A stretch of 64,000 nt of DNA from Scylla paramamosain (GCF_035594125.1 NC_087173.1:276501-340500), one strand, 5' to 3'; positions 1-14,200 are shown, numbered from the stretch's first letter. Notes: a model not told the origin generated them from the sequence alone. Numbers and translations: made by a program.

Positions 1-771
1 GCATGCATTTTGACCTTTATGTTCCTAAGAAGGTAAAAAATACTCAAAAAACACATTTTCTGTGATGTTATTCTTTCTACATGAGAAAGTTTAGCATGCC
101 TCTTAGCATTTTGGTAAGGAAGAAGCTCCTAAACATTAAAAACATACGTTTTTGGTAATGTTGTTTTGTATTCCCATATAAGGTGGTTTTCATGTTTTTT
201 TTTTTTTAACGTTTAAGTGCCTAAAACGCTCAAAAACACTCAAAGGACACGATTCTATTCATATTATTATTTTTATTTTATTTATTTTTTTTATTTTTTT
301 TATTTATTTATTTTCCTTTTTTTTTTTTTTTTACCATATAGAGTAAATTAATTTTATCTTTCTGGTAAAGGAATTACGTTTGTCCATGCGAAGTTCTTTC
401 CATGCATTTTGGCGTTTTGGTACCTAATATTGTGAAAAATACTAAAAATACACTTTATTTGATAACGTTCTTTTTCTACATATAGAGTGCTATTCATGCT
501 TTTTAGCGATTTGGTACTTAAATAGCTCAAAACACACAAAATTCACAATTCTCGTAATTTCTTTTGTTTTCCCTATATAGGGCACTTTGCATGCATTTTG
601 GTCTTTTTTACGTAACAAGCTCAAAAACAATGAAAATACTTCTTTATGGTAATGCTATTCTTTTTATCCATAAAACGATGTTTTGTAGGCGCTTTAGCTT
701 TTTGGTGCGTACGTAGCTGAAAATACTCAAAAAACATCTTTTTGGTAATGCTATTTTCTTTATAGGAGAAA

Positions 772-1508
772 GCAGTACACATCTGCCGAAACGATAATTA
801 CTCCCAGTGAGGTCTAAAGCACTGTTCAGGGGGTGCTGTGAACTTATCATTAAACCCAGCTGTGACCTCACTGAACGTTTCCCTTTGTCTCTCACAACAG
901 AAAGGGGTAGTCACAGCCTGTCCTCTACAGGACAGAACCCTGAGGAACACCACAGTTAATGGATTTAGGAGAACAGTGACCGTCTACCACAGCAGCAATA
1001 GAACGGTCAGAAAGGAAACTTAAGATGAAGTTACAGAGAGAAGGATAGAAGCCGTAGGAGGGTAGTTTGGAAATCAAAGCTTTGTGCCAGACTCTATCAA
1101 AAGCTTTTGATATATACAATGTAACAGCAAAAGTTTCACCAAAATCTCTAAAAGAGGATAACCAAGACTCCGTATGGAAAGCCAGAAGATCACCAGTAGA
1201 GCGGCCTTGACGGAACCCATACTGGCGATCAGATAAGAGGTTGTGAAGTGGTAGATGTTTAAGAGTCTTCCTGTCGAGGATAGATCCGAAAACTTTAGAT
1301 AGGCAGGAAATTAAAGCAATAGGACGGTAGTTTGAGGGATTAGAACGGTCACCCTTTTTAGGAACAGGCTGAATGTAGGCAAACTTCCAGCAAGAAGGAA
1401 AGGTAGATGTCGACAGACAGAGTTGAAAGAGTTTGACTAGGCAAGGTGCAAGCACGGAGGCAGAGTTTCATAGAACAATAGGAGGGACCCCATCAGGTCC
1501 ATAAGCCA
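772..1508. mobile_element. Rearranged Jockey-like retrotransposon relic: 5' leader joined to an inverted RT fragment
   Basis: Bases 772 to about 925 match the leader of the plus-strand element at 29957-30110 (shared TGCCGAAACGATAATTACTC, same orientation). From about 925 to 1508 the sequence matches the reverse complement of that element's 31647-32225, within the reverse transcriptase frame. The two parts meet at CTACAGGACAGAACC, where a few bases could belong to either side. Everything between leader and RT, and everything 3' of the RT palm, is missing. The right edge returns to satellite at ATATAAAGATAC. An ordinary 5'-inverted (twin-primed) insertion would place the inverted leader upstream of a 3' end; here it abuts the broken palm, so a secondary rearrangement or template switch is more likely. 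Confidence 0.8.
925..1455 (-). pseudogene. Fragment of Jockey-like reverse transcriptase
   Basis: A 176-residue minus-strand frame covers the fingers and palm of a non-LTR reverse transcriptase. It contains [15 protein letters not shown] near residues 42-56, a palm A block ending in [10 protein letters not shown] near residue 120, and it ends at GVPQGSVL. The catalytic YADD block is absent because the copy is cut at the rearrangement junction. In palm A the usual catalytic Asp of LD(I/V)SKAFD is Tyr in LYISKAFD, so the copy would be inactive even if complete. Just upstream, CTCCGAAAC of the sister element is CTATGAAAC here, giving a stop codon. Confidence 0.85.
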
Positions 1509-1849
1509 TATAAAGATACTTTCAGTGTTTTTTTTTTTAGCGTTTTAGTCCCTAGCACGCTTATAACCACTCAAAAGACACGTTTCTGGAAATCTCGTTT
1601 TTTCTTTCCCCGTTTTTTCTTTGATGCGTTTTTGTATTTTGGTACCTAACTGTTAAAAACACTCAAAATGCACTTTTTTTTTACATTTTTTCTATTTGTT
1701 TGTTTGTTTGTTCTGTTTGTTTGTTTGTAAGAATCTCAAAAACACACAAAATACTTCTTTTTGGTAAGGTTGTTTTCCATTCTCATATATGGTGCTTTCC
1801 ATTCTTTATAGGGCTTCGGTGCCTGATATCCAGGAAAACACTCAACTAT

Positions 1850-2478
1850 TTTGAGTATTATTCACATTGTTAGGTACTTAAAACGACAAAACATGCATAG
1901 CACCCAATATGGGGAAACGAGATGAGTTATCCAGATAACATGTCTTTTTAGAGTTCATGAACGTGCCAGGCACCAAAACGTTCAAAAGTATGGAAAGTAT
2001 CCTATATGGAAGTAGAAAACATTACCAAAAACGTGTGTTTTGAGTTATCTTTAGCTTCTTACGCATCAAAACGATTATTTCTTTTTGTAGAACACCGGTT
2101 CCAGAGAAAGAGAATTTATTTACCAAAAACAAATATTTTGAGTGTTTTTGAGATTGTTACGTACAAAAACACCAAAATGCCTGGAAAATACATTATATAT
2201 GGAAACAAAAAAGGACATTACGTGACACGTGTATTATGAATATTTTTTTTAGCTTATTAGGTACCAAAGCGCTAAAACGCATGAATAGCACTCTACATGG
2301 AGAAACAGAACATTACTAGAAACGTGTATTTTTCCCTATACGGGGAAAAGAAACGACATCTCCAGAAACGTGTCTTTTGATAGTTTATGAGTGTATTAGG
2401 TATTAGGCATCAAAACAACCTAAAGCTTGGAAAGCACCCGATATGGGAAAACAAAACAACATTACCAAAAACTTTTCA
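1850..2478 (-). repeat. Inverted block of the satellite
   Basis: Here the monomer reads on the other strand (ACCAAAACGCTAAAACGCATG followed by CTATATGG and CATTACCAAAAACGTG). The left switch lies in AACACTCAACTATTTTGAGT, where the forward block CACTCAA meets its own complement TTGAGT, so the breakpoint is at the matching place in two monomers. Forward orientation resumes near 2478. Confidence 0.75.
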
Positions 2479-3925
2479 GTTATTCTTTTCTCCAAAAGAG
2501 GGTGTTTTGTTTGTGTTTTAGCGTTTTGATAGGTTATAAAAAAAAAGTCAAAAGACACGTTCATCGTAATGTTTTCTATTCCCTTATAGGGTGATTTCCA
2601 AGCTTTTTAGCGTTTTCGTGCCTATCACGCTCAAAAGCGCTCAAAGGACACGTTTCTGGTAATGTCATTTCCCATTTATATAGGTAATCCCTATATGAAG
2701 TGCTTTGCATGCATTTTCGCGTTTAGGTACCTAATAATGTGAAAATCACTAAAAATACACGTTTTTTTTAGTAATGTTGTTATGTTTCTCGATATGAAGT
2801 GCTATTATTGCCTTTTATCATTTTGGTACCTAAGAACCTCAAAACTCATAATATGCGTTTCTCGTAATGTCTGTTCGTTTCCTCATACACGGTACTTACT
2901 TTCCATGCATATTAGTATTTCACTACATAACAGGATTTAAAACACTCATAACACTTGTTTTGGGTAATATTGTTTTTTTTTTTTTCGTAAAGGGTATCCT
3001 GTATGCGCGTCTGCGTTTTGGTACGTAATTATCTCAAAAACACTGAAACAAGAGATTTTACGTAATGTAATAACAAGCATAAAAGAAATAAAATACTTGT
3101 TTTTGCTCGTTATTCTGTTTTCCAAGAGTTCCAGTGTTTTGTTAAGTAAGTACCTGAAAACGCTGAAAATAATTTTTTTGTAATGTTTTGCTTTCATATA
3201 AAAAGAGCTTTCCATTTTTTTTTTTTTTTTCGTTTTGGTGCCTAGTATGGGGAAAGGAAATGACATTTAAAGAAACGTGGATGTTGAATGTTTATGGACG
3301 TATTAGCCACCAAAAGAAAGCATTGAGGGTAACCTATATGGAAAAAAACAAAACAACATTGCCAAAAATTTCTACTTTTAATGTATTTAAGCTTTTTATG
3401 TACTAAAACGCTAAGAGTTTTAAGCGTGTTAGGCATGAAAACGCTAAAAAGCATAGAAACCACACTATACGGGAAAATAAAACAACATTAGTAAACACGT
3501 GTCTTTTGAGAGTTTATGGGCTAATTACGTAATAAAGCGCTAAGACGCATGCAAAACACCCTTTATGGAGAAACAAAATAATATTACAGGAAATAAGTAT
3601 TTTCAGAGTTTTTGAGCTTGTTACGTAGAAAAATGCCAAAATGCTTGCAAAGTACCCTATATGAGAAAGGAAACGATATTACAAGAAACGTCTCATAGGT
3701 GCTAAAACACTAAAACGAGTGAAAAGATTTTTATATGGAGACAGAGAACATTACCAAAAACATCTGTTTTCAGTTTTTTTTTACATTGTTAAGTATCAAA
3801 ACGTCAAATGTATGCAAATCACCCTATATGGCGAAAAGAAACGACATTATCAGAAAAGTGTTTTGTGAGTTTTTTTTTTTTTTCCTTCTTAGGTAGCAAA
3901 ACTAAACCATGTCAAAAACACTTTA

Positions 3926-4185
<260 letters not shown>

Positions 4186-4666
4186 AATGTTAGGAATAAC
4201 GGAATAACATTACCAAATCATAAGTTTTTATTCTTTTTGAGCATCTTACGTACAAAAACGCCAAAATGTATGCAAAGTACTCTACATTGGGAAACATAAT
4301 GATAATATCAGAAACGTATATATTGAGAGTGTTTCAGCCTCATTGGTATGAAAACACTAAAACGCCTTAAAAATACTATATGTAGACACAGAACAGCATT
4401 ATCAAAGACGTGTATTTTGAGTGTTTTCAGCTTGTTAGTTACCAAAAAACATCTAAATGCATGGAAAGCACGTTAGGTAAAAAAAAAAAAAAAAAAAAGA
4501 ATAAGGTTACCAAAAACGTGTATTATAAGTGGGTTTGAGCTCGTTAGGTACCAAAACACCTAAATACATGCAAACCACTCTATAAAGGGAAACGAAAGGG
4601 CATTATGAAAAACATGTATAATAAATGTTTCTGAGCTCTTGAGGTACCTACACGCAAAAAAGCACA

Positions 4667-4722
4667 CTATGAATAGCACACTATGTGAATAGCACACTAT
4701 GTGAATAGCACACTATGTGGAA
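4667..4722. repeat. Three tandem copies of a 16-bp satellite segment
   Basis: GAATAGCACACTATGT is repeated about three times in a row inside one reversed satellite monomer, giving a local insertion of about 32 bp. Confidence 0.8.
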
Positions 4723-6551
4723 AAACAGAACAGCATTACTAAAAACGTGTATTTTCAGAGTTTTTCACATTGTTAGGTACCCAAACGTAAAAATACATGA
4801 AAGGCACTCTATATGGGGAAGCGATATAACATTAAAAGAAACGTTTGATTTAAGGGCTTTTGAGCGTGTTAGGTACCAAAACGCTAAAAAACACGTGAAA
4901 TAAAAATATACTTCTAGAAACGTATATTGTGATTCTTTTATAAGCTTAGGTACCAAATTACAAAAAAAAAAAAAAAAAAACGCGTGAATAGTAGTACTCT
5001 ATATATTAAAAAAAAAAAGACAGTATTACCAAAAACGCGTATTTTAAATATTTTTGAGCGAATCAAAAACGTATAAAAAAAAAAGTATCAAAACGATAAA
5101 ACAAATGCAAGACAACCTTTATAGAGAAACAGAATAATATTACCAAAAATGTGTATTCTGATTATTTTGGAGCTTGTTAGGTACAAAAACAGCAAAATGC
5201 ATGCAAAATACCCAATATGGTGAAACAAAACGTAATTGCCAGAAACCTATATCATGAGTGTTATTGGCCTTAAGAAACAAAACGCTAAAACGCATGAATA
5301 ACATTCTATATGTAGAAACAGAACATTATCAAAAAATGTGTGTTTTTAGTATTTTCACATTGGTACTAAACACCAAAATCCATGCAAACCTCTTTATATA
5401 GGGAAAAGAAATATCATCAGAAAGGTTTCTTTTGAGTGTTTTTCAGAGTGTTAGGCATCAAAACGGCAAAAAGCATGGAATTTCCCTATGTGGGAATACA
5501 AAACAACATTAGCAATAACGAGTCTCGATTGTTTTAAACTTCTTCAATAACAAAACGTTAATATGCATCTAAAACACCCCTTATAAACAAAGAGAAAAAG
5601 ATTAACAAAACTGTGGAAGTTGAGTTATAGACTTTCTTCTGTAGAAAAACGCCAAAATGCATGCAATGTATCATATATTGTGAAAGGAAAATATATTGCA
5701 AGAAACGTGTATAATAAGTGATTATGAGCTTCGTAGTTACACTAAATACTGAAAAAATATGGAAAAGAAAATATGCATGCAAACCACCTTAAATAGGGAT
5801 ACGAAAGGACATCATGAGAAACGTGTATAATAAGTGTTTTTGAGTTTTCAGGTACCAAAACGCAAAAACGGTTCAGTAGCACTCTATTTTGAAAAAAAAA
5901 AAAAACAGAACATTACCATAAAAATTGTATTTTGAGTTTTTTTTTTTACATTGTTAGGTACCAAAATGCCAAAATGCATTCAAAGTACCTTATATTAGGA
6001 AAAAAAATAAAATAAAATTTTCAGAAACTTGTCTTTTTAGTGTTTATGACCGTTTTAAGATGCAAAACGCAAAAAAGCATGGAAATCACCTTATATGGAA
6101 ATATAAAACAGTACTACGAAAAACGTCTTTTGAGTGTTTTTCAGCTTATTTCGTACCAACACGCGAAAACGTATGCAAAAAAAAAAATTATGCAGAAAGA
6201 ATAACATTACTAAAAACAACTATTTTAAATGTTTTTTAAACTTGTTAGGTACAAATTTCGCCGAAATGCATGGAAAGTACCCTATATGTGGTAACAAAAA
6301 AACATTATTAGAAAAGCAGTTGACCTTTTTAGGTACCAAAACACTAAGACGCATGAATGACACTCTCTATTGAGAAACAAAACATTACCAAAAAACGTGT
6401 ATTTTGAGTGTTTTTCACATTGTTAGCTACCTAAACGCCGTAGTGCATGTAAATTTATGTATGGTGAATTAAAACCACATTTCCAGAAACACGACTTTTA
6501 AGTGTCTTTTGGAGTGTGTCAAGCACCAGAATCCTAAAAAGGATAGAAAGC

Positions 6552-6836
<285 letters not shown>

Positions 6837-7620
6837 CCCTTACGTTCTGGATTACAATAACATATATTTTTTCTCTAATTTCTACTGATCTCAAAAATGT
6901 ATAATGATAATGTTCTTTTTACATATAATTTCCCTGAATTTTGCCAGAATTTTGGCATCTCAGTACCTATGAAGAAGAATAACAAAAAAAAAGAAGCTAT
7001 TTTTAATTATTTCTTTATTTTTTCTCTATAAAGAGATTTTAGATTTTGGTACTTATGGAACTTAAAAACACACATAATACACGTTTCTCATGATGTCCTT
7101 TCGTTTCCCAGACATAGGGTTCTTTGCATGTATTTAAGCGTTTTTTTAGGTAACATGATCAAAAACACTCAAAATAAATGTTTTTGGTGATGTTAATCTG
7201 TTTCTCCATAAAGGGTGTTTTGCATGTATTTTAGCGTTTTGGTATATAAGGAGTTAAAAAACACTTAAAAGTTGGTTTTATTCCCATGTAATGTGATTGC
7301 CCTCCTTTTTAGTGCTTTATTGCCTAACTCTCTCAAAAACCCTCAAAAGATTTTTTTCTGGTAATGTCATTTTTTTTCCCACATAAAGCTAGTTTCGCAT
7401 GGAATTTGGGATTCTAGTAACTAAGAATGTGAAAAAAAAACTTAAAATACACGCATTTAGTAATGTTATTCTGTTTCTTAATTAAGAGTGTTATTCAGGA
7501 GTTTCAGCATTTTGGTATCTAAGAAACTTCTCCATATACACTAGTTTTTGCGTTTTTTCCTTCGTGGTTCTTGTGAAACTATAAAATACTCATTATACAC
7601 GTTTCTCGTAATGTCTTTTG

Positions 7621-7669
7621 AAAAAAAACGTGAAACTGGATGCTTTGCATCCAGTTTCACGTTTTTTTT
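7621..7669. repeat. Perfect 23-bp inverted repeat with 3-base loop
   Basis: Left arm 7621-7643 (A8 then CGTGAAACTGGATGC) is the exact complement of right arm 7647-7669, separated by TTT. Elsewhere in the satellite the right-arm position reads similarly (GCTTTGCATCCATTTTCGCG), while the left-arm position should read like TTTCCCAATATAGAGTGC. The left arm has therefore been replaced by a complement of the right arm. Confidence 0.9.
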
Positions 7670-9719
7670 TTTGTTGGTCACAAGCTCAGAAATACTTAAA
7701 ATATACCTTTTTGGTAATGTTATTCTATTTTTTCATATTGGTCTGTTTGCATCCGTTTTAGCGTTTTTTACGTAAAAAAATTGAAAAGACACGTTTTCAG
7801 TAATTTTGTTTTGGATTCCCGTATAGAGTGACTTCTATATTATTTATCGTTTTGGTGCCTAACATGCTGAAAAACACTCAAAAGACAGTTTATAAAGTCG
7901 TTTAATTTCCCCATATAGATGGCTTTGCATGCACTTTAGGGTTTGGTACATAATAATCCGGAAAAAAAAGTTAAAATTAACTTTTTCGATGATGTTCTTT
8001 TATCCACATAATTTCCCTGAATTTTAACAGAATTTTTGCATCTCGGTACTTCTGAAGATGAATAACAAAAAAAAAAATATTATTTTTTTTTATTTCATTT
8101 ATTTATTTATTTTTTTTTTTTCTTTCTTCATAAAGAGTGTTATTTGTGTGTTTTAGCTTTTTGGTATTTAAGTAACTTAAAAACACTTATAATACATGTT
8201 TCTCGTAATGTCCTTTCGTTTCCCAAACATAGGATTCTTTGCATGTATTTAAGCGTTTTTATAGGTAACATGATCAAAAACACTCAAAATACATGTTTTT
8301 TGTAATGCTATTGTGTTTCTCCATAAAGGAATTTTTGCATTCGTTTTAGCGTTTTGGTATGTAAGGAGCTGAAAAATATTTAACGGCTCTTGGTAAAATT
8401 TTTCTTTATTCACATGTAATGTGATTGCCTTTCTTTTAAATACTTTATTGCCTAATACGCTCATAACCACTCAAAAAACATTTTCTGGCAATATAATTTT
8501 TTCCCCACATAAACCTAGTTTCGCATGCAATTTCGTGTTTTGGTAACTAAAAATGTGAAAAACACTCAAAATACACGCATTTGGTAAGGTTGTTCTGTAT
8601 CTCAATCAAGAGTGTTATTCATGAGTTTCAGCATTTTGGTATCTAAGAAACTTTTGCCTTGTGGTTGTTGTGAAACTATAAAACACTCATTATACAGGTT
8701 TCTCGTAATGTCCTTTTGTTTCCCAATATATAGTGCTTTGCATCCATTTTCGCGTTTTTTATAGGTAACAGGCTCAAAAACACTCAAAATATATCTTTTT
8801 CGCAATGTTATTCTATTTCTTCATATTGGTTTGTTTGCATCCGTTTTAGCGTGTTTCTACGTAAAACACTGAAAAGACAAGTGTTAAGTGATTTTCTTTT
8901 GGATTCCCATATAGAGTGACTTCCATATTATTTATTGTTTTGGTGCCTAACATGATGAAAAACACTCAAAAGACAGGTTTCTGGTAAAGTCGTTTAATTT
9001 CCCTATAGAGGTGGCTTTGCATGCAATTTAGGTTTTGGTACATAACTATCCGAAAAAAAGCTAAAATTAACTTTTTTGATAATGTTCTTTTTTCCACATA
9101 ATTTCCCTGAATTTTGCCAGAATTTTGGCATCTCGGTACCTATGAAGAAGAACTACAAAAAAAAGGAAAAAAAATTTTTTTTCTCTCTATAAAGAGTGTT
9201 ATTTGTGGATTTTATCTTTTTGGTGCTTAAGGAATTTAATAACATTCATAATACACGTTTCTCGAAATGTCCTTTCGTTTCCCAAACATAGGGTTCTTTC
9301 CGTGTATTTAAGCGTTTTTATAGGTAGTATGATCAAAAACACTCAAAATACATGTTTTTGGTAATGTTATTCTGTTTCTTCATAAAGGGTGTTTTGCATG
9401 CGTTTTAGTGTTTTGGTATGTTTGGAGCTCAAAAACACTTAAAGGCAAGTTCTTGGTAAAAGTTGGTTTTATTCCCATGTAATGAGATTGCCCTGCTTTT
9501 TAGTGCTTTATTGCCTAACACGCTCAAAAACACTCAAAAGACACTTTTCTGGAAATGTTTTTTTTTTTTCTTTCCACATAAAGCTAGTTTCGTATGCAAT
9601 TTGGGGTTTTGGTCACCAAGAATGTGAAAAACACTCAAAATACACGCATTTGGTAAGATTGTTCTGTTTCTCAATTAAGAGTGTTATTCATGAGTTTCAG
9701 GGTTTTGGTATTTAAGAAT

Positions 9720-10922
9720 TTATTTATAAATGTGTAATTTTCTCTTACAGTTGCTAAATGCCTCAGCACTAAGAGCTTGATTACTAAGTCCGTTCCAATC
9801 ATCTACTACTGTATTTGAAAACCAATTCCTTCCTGTTTCCTTTTTGAACATCAAGTTTTCAGGCTCAAGCCTGAAAACTTGATGTTCTATTTTTCTTGTT
9901 CTATCATGGTTACAGATTCTAAGAATTTTCATTATGTTCCCCTTGTTATAACCCATATACCACTTAAAGACTTCTATCAGGTCCACTCTTAACCTATGTC
10001 TCTCTAAAGAATGTAAATTTAACAGCTTGAATCTCGCTTCGTAAGGAATACTCCTCATCCCCTGTATCCTTTTAGTCATTCTCCTTTGAAGTGATTCTAA
10101 TAGATCTTTATTCTTCCTGTGATGTGGTGACCAGAATAGGACAGTGTAGTCTAGATGAAGTCTGACCAGCACTAAATGTAACTTTAATATTACTTTGGGA
10201 GGTTTACTTTTAGCACTCCTGACAATGAATCATAATACACTATTTGCTTTGTTTCTGGGCTCTTTGCCTTGCTTTCTTAGACGGAGTTCAGAGCTAACTT
10301 TAAATCTCAAATCTTTTTCTAACCCTGAACCTACCAGAACTTGGTTGTTCATTGTGTAACTACTGTGTGGGTTTCTTCTACTTACGCTAAGTGCTTTGCA
10401 TTTGTTGATATTAAGCTGCATTTACCATCTGTCTGTCCATTCTTTCATCCTATCCAAATCTGCCTGCAAGGCGATGGTATGCGATTCTGACCTAAATAAT
10501 GTACATACTCTCGTGTCATCCGCAAATTTACGAACAACACTACTAATTCCACTATCCAAGTCATTGACATATATTACAAACAACATCGGCCCTAATACTA
10601 ATAATCCCTTTGTCACCCCACTAATTACTTGACCCCACTCGGATTTAGAACCGTTTATTACAACACTCTGTCGCCTGCCGCTTGGCCATGACCTTATCCA
10701 GATTACTTATTACCTTTTTCCAATTCTTAAATACTGTGGAATATATTTCATCTGGTCCTGGTGACTTGAACATTTCAGCTTATCTATCTCCTGTTCCACT
10801 ATCTCTTTAGTTATGATAATATCTGTCAGCTTCTCATTTTCTTCTACTCTAAATATCTTGTCACTATTCGGCAAATCCTGCATGTTTTCCTGGGCAAAGA
10901 CAGTTAAAAAATACTCGTTCAC
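9720..10922 (-). pseudogene. Broken reverse transcriptase of family A copy 1
   Basis: Separate frames at 10710-10922 (linker, ending in IPQYLRIGKR), 10422-10616 (palm, with FVIYVNDLDSG and FADDT), 10230-10421 (thumb start) and 9720-10172 (C-terminal region with YTVLFWSPHHRKNKDLLESLQRR-type residues and VVDDWNGLSNQ) together follow the order of a CR1-like RT. GVPQG is damaged to GVTKG. The C-terminal 150 residues are open but interrupted by a palindromic substitution at 9846-9887. No active enzyme can be made from this copy. Confidence 0.85.
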
Positions 10923-11290
10923 AATTTTACTAATCTCCTCCCAACAACTAAGCAGGTCCCATTCTGCTGTCTTTTAAGGAACTATTGTTTCTCTATTCTT
11001 CGTCTTATATGCCTGATAAAATCCCTTGGGGTCCATATTCGCTTGGCTGGCTACCTTTAATTCATAACTATTTTTAGCTTTCCTTGTTAAACTCCTGACT
11101 TTTCAAATTCATTATATTATGGACTTAAAACCACTTCCCCTGTCTTTAATCTCATATATACTTCTCTTTCGCCCTATGTAATGTTTTAACCTCAGTCATC
11201 CATTTAGGATCATTCTTCTGCGATCTTATTCTTCTGTAAAGGATATTCCCTAACTGTCCTGAATGTAATTTATCAACGAAATATTTATTT
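9721..11290 (-). mobile_element. CR1-like non-LTR retrotransposon relic, family A copy 1
   Basis: A minus-strand element fragment inserted in the satellite. It is collinear with the copy at 20478-26178: the linker between endonuclease and RT (11290 to 10930), then RT, then the C-terminal region ending near 9721. It is truncated at both ends and lacks the endonuclease. Relative to copy 2 about 420 bp are deleted near 10715, removing most RT fingers and palm A. The frame is broken by stops and shifts. The usual 3' tail seen at 20478-20600 is missing. Confidence 0.85.
9846..9887. repeat. Perfect 20-bp inverted repeat with 2-base loop inside the RT relic
   Basis: Arm 9846-9865 (GAACATCAAGTTTTCAGGCT) is the exact complement of 9868-9887, separated by CA. 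The equivalent place in family A copy 2 (about 20705-20760) has no such palindrome. The reading frame of the C-terminal RT region stays open across it. Confidence 0.9.
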
Positions 11291-14200
11291 CGCTTTTCTA
11301 TAAAGGGTGTTTTGCTTGAGTTTTAGCGTTTCTGTACATAAGAACCTTTATAAAAGCTTAATGTTAATTTGTTTCTCCGTAAAGGTTGTTTTCCATGCTT
11401 TTCAGCGATTTCGGATGTAAGAAGGTGAAAAACACTCTAAAGACACTTTCTTGGTAATGTTATTTTATATTGCCAAATAAGGTGCTTTCAATGCTTTTTA
11501 GCATTTTCATTCCTAACACTCAAGTAAACACTCAAAAGACACGTTTCCTGTAATATCGTTTTGCTTCTTCATATAGGGATCTGCATGCATTATGATGTTT
11601 TGCTACATAATGTGAAAAACGCTGAAAATAAAGATTTTAGGTAATGTTGTTCTTTTTCTCTATATAGGGTGCTATTCATCCTTTTTAGCGTTTTGGTACT
11701 TAGGAAGCTTACTTAGGAACCTCAGAAACACAAATATAACTTCTTTCTCCAAACGTCTTTCCATTTCCCATTTCCCATTTGTATGTATTTTGACGTTTTG
11801 GTACATAAAAAGGAAAAAAAAAACACAAAAACATGTTTTTGGTGATGTTCTGTTTCTCTATAAAGAGATATAGAATATATTTAACTTTCATTCCGGCGGT
11901 TTAGTGTTTAGTACTCAAAAAGACTCAAAATACACGTTTTTGGTAAGATTTTTTTCTGTTTGGTAAGATTATTCGTGTTTGTTGTACGCGTTTTAGCGTT
12001 TTGGAACGTAAAAAGTTTAAAACACTTAAAAGACATGCTTGTTATTTTGCATTTCTATATAAGGTGCTTTCCATGCTATTTAGCGTTTTCGTGCCTAACA
12101 CGCTGAAAAACATAAAAACACATTTCTTACATTGTTGTTTAATTTTCTCGTATAGCGAGCAAGCATTATGGTGTTTTGCTACCTGACAATGTGAAAAACA
12201 TTCAAATTACACGATTTTGGTAATGTTTTTTTCTCTCTCGATTTTTGCGTTTTGGTACCTGAGAAGCTAAAAAAAAAAAAAAATCATAATACACGTTTTT
12301 TGTCATGTCCTTTCGTTTCCTCATATAGGCTGTTTTTGGTGCTTTGGTACCTAACAGAGTGTTTGCATGTATTTTGACATTTTAGTTCGTAAGAACCTAA
12401 AAAAGAAACACTCTAAAGACACGTTTTAGTAAAGTTGTTTTGTATTCCCCTATGGGATGATTTCGTTGCTTCGTACTGATTTGGTGCCTAACACGCCCAA
12501 AAAATAACAAAAGACAAGTTTCTAGTGATTTCGTTTCGTTTCTTCATACAGGTTGCTTTACATGCATGTTGGCGTTTTGGTAATTATCAATGTAAAAGAA
12601 TACCCGTTTTTGGTAAGTTTCTTCTTTTTCTTCAGAGCACTATTGAAGTACTGATTTGGTACTTAGGAAAGTAATAAAAAAAAAACACAACAAACGTTTC
12701 TCGTAATGTCCTTTTTATTTCCATATGCAGGGTGATTTGTTTGATGACAGGCGATATTGTACATAATAGGCTCAAAAAAAAAAAAAACACACAAAATACA
12801 CGTTTTTGGTTAGTGTATTCTGTTTCTCTATATATGGTATTTTCATACGTTTTTAAAGTCGTTTCATATATCTATATATGGGTCTTTGCATGAATTTTGG
12901 CTTTTTGGTAACTAAAAATGTCATAACACTCAAAATGCACGTTTTTTTTTTTTTTTTGGCAGTATTGTTCTGTTTCTCCATATAGAGTGTTTTTCATGCA
13001 TTTTACCCTTTTGATACCAAGAAAATAAAAAACCCTCATAATACAAGTTTCTCGTAATGTCTTATAATTTTTCCCATACAGGATATTTCCGATTCATTTA
13101 AGCGTTTTTTTACGTAACAATCTTACAAAAGACTCAAAATACTTGTTTAGTATGCGTTTTAGCGTTTTCGTATGTAAGGAGCTTAAAAACACTTAAAGGC
13201 AAGTTATTGGTAAAAGTTGGTTTTATTCCCATGTAATGTCATTGCCCTGCTTTTTAGTGCTTTATTGCCTAACACGCTCAACAAAACTCAAGACACTTTT
13301 CTGGTAATATTTTTTTTTTCACACAAAGCTAGTTTCGCATGCAATTTGGGGTTTTGGTAAGTAAGAATGTTAAAAAAGATTCAAAATACACCCATTTGGT
13401 AAGGTTGTTCTGTTTCTCAATTGAGTGTTCTTCATGAATTTCAGCATTTTGCTATCTAAGAAACATCTCCATATACACGAGTTTTTGCGTGTTTTGACTT
13501 GTGGTTCTTGTGAAACTATAAAACACTCAATATACACGTTTCTCGTAATATCCTTTTCTTTCCCAATATAGAGTGCTTTGCAACTATTTTCGCGTTTTCT
13601 GTAGGTAACAAACTCAAAAACACTCAAAATATAACTTTTTAGTAATATTATTCTATTTCTTCATATTGGTTGGTTTGCATCCGTTTTAATGTTTTTCTAA
13701 GTAAAACACTAAGAAAACACGTTTTCAGTAATTTTGTTTTGGATTCCCATAAAGAGTGACTTCCATATTATTTATTGTTTTGGTGCCTAACTTGCTGAAA
13801 AACACTCAAAAGACAGGTATCTGGTAAAGTCGTTTAATTTCTTCATGTAGATGGCTTTGCATACACTTTAGGGTTTGGTACATAACAGTCCGAAAAAAAA
13901 AAAAGCTAAAAATAAATTTTTTTTAATAATATTATTTTTTCACATAATTTCCCTGAAATTTGCCAGAATTTTGGTATCTCGGTACGTATGAAGATAAATA
14001 AAAAAAAAATCCGTTTTAATTAATTATTTTTTTTTTCTCTATAAAGAGTGTTATTTGTGGGTTTTAACTCTTTTGTTACTCATGGAACTTAAAAACACTC
14101 ATAATACACGTTTCTCGTAATGTCCTTTCGTTTCCCAAACATAGGGATCTTTGCATGTATATAAGCGTTTTTATACGTAAGAGATCAAAAACATTGAAAA

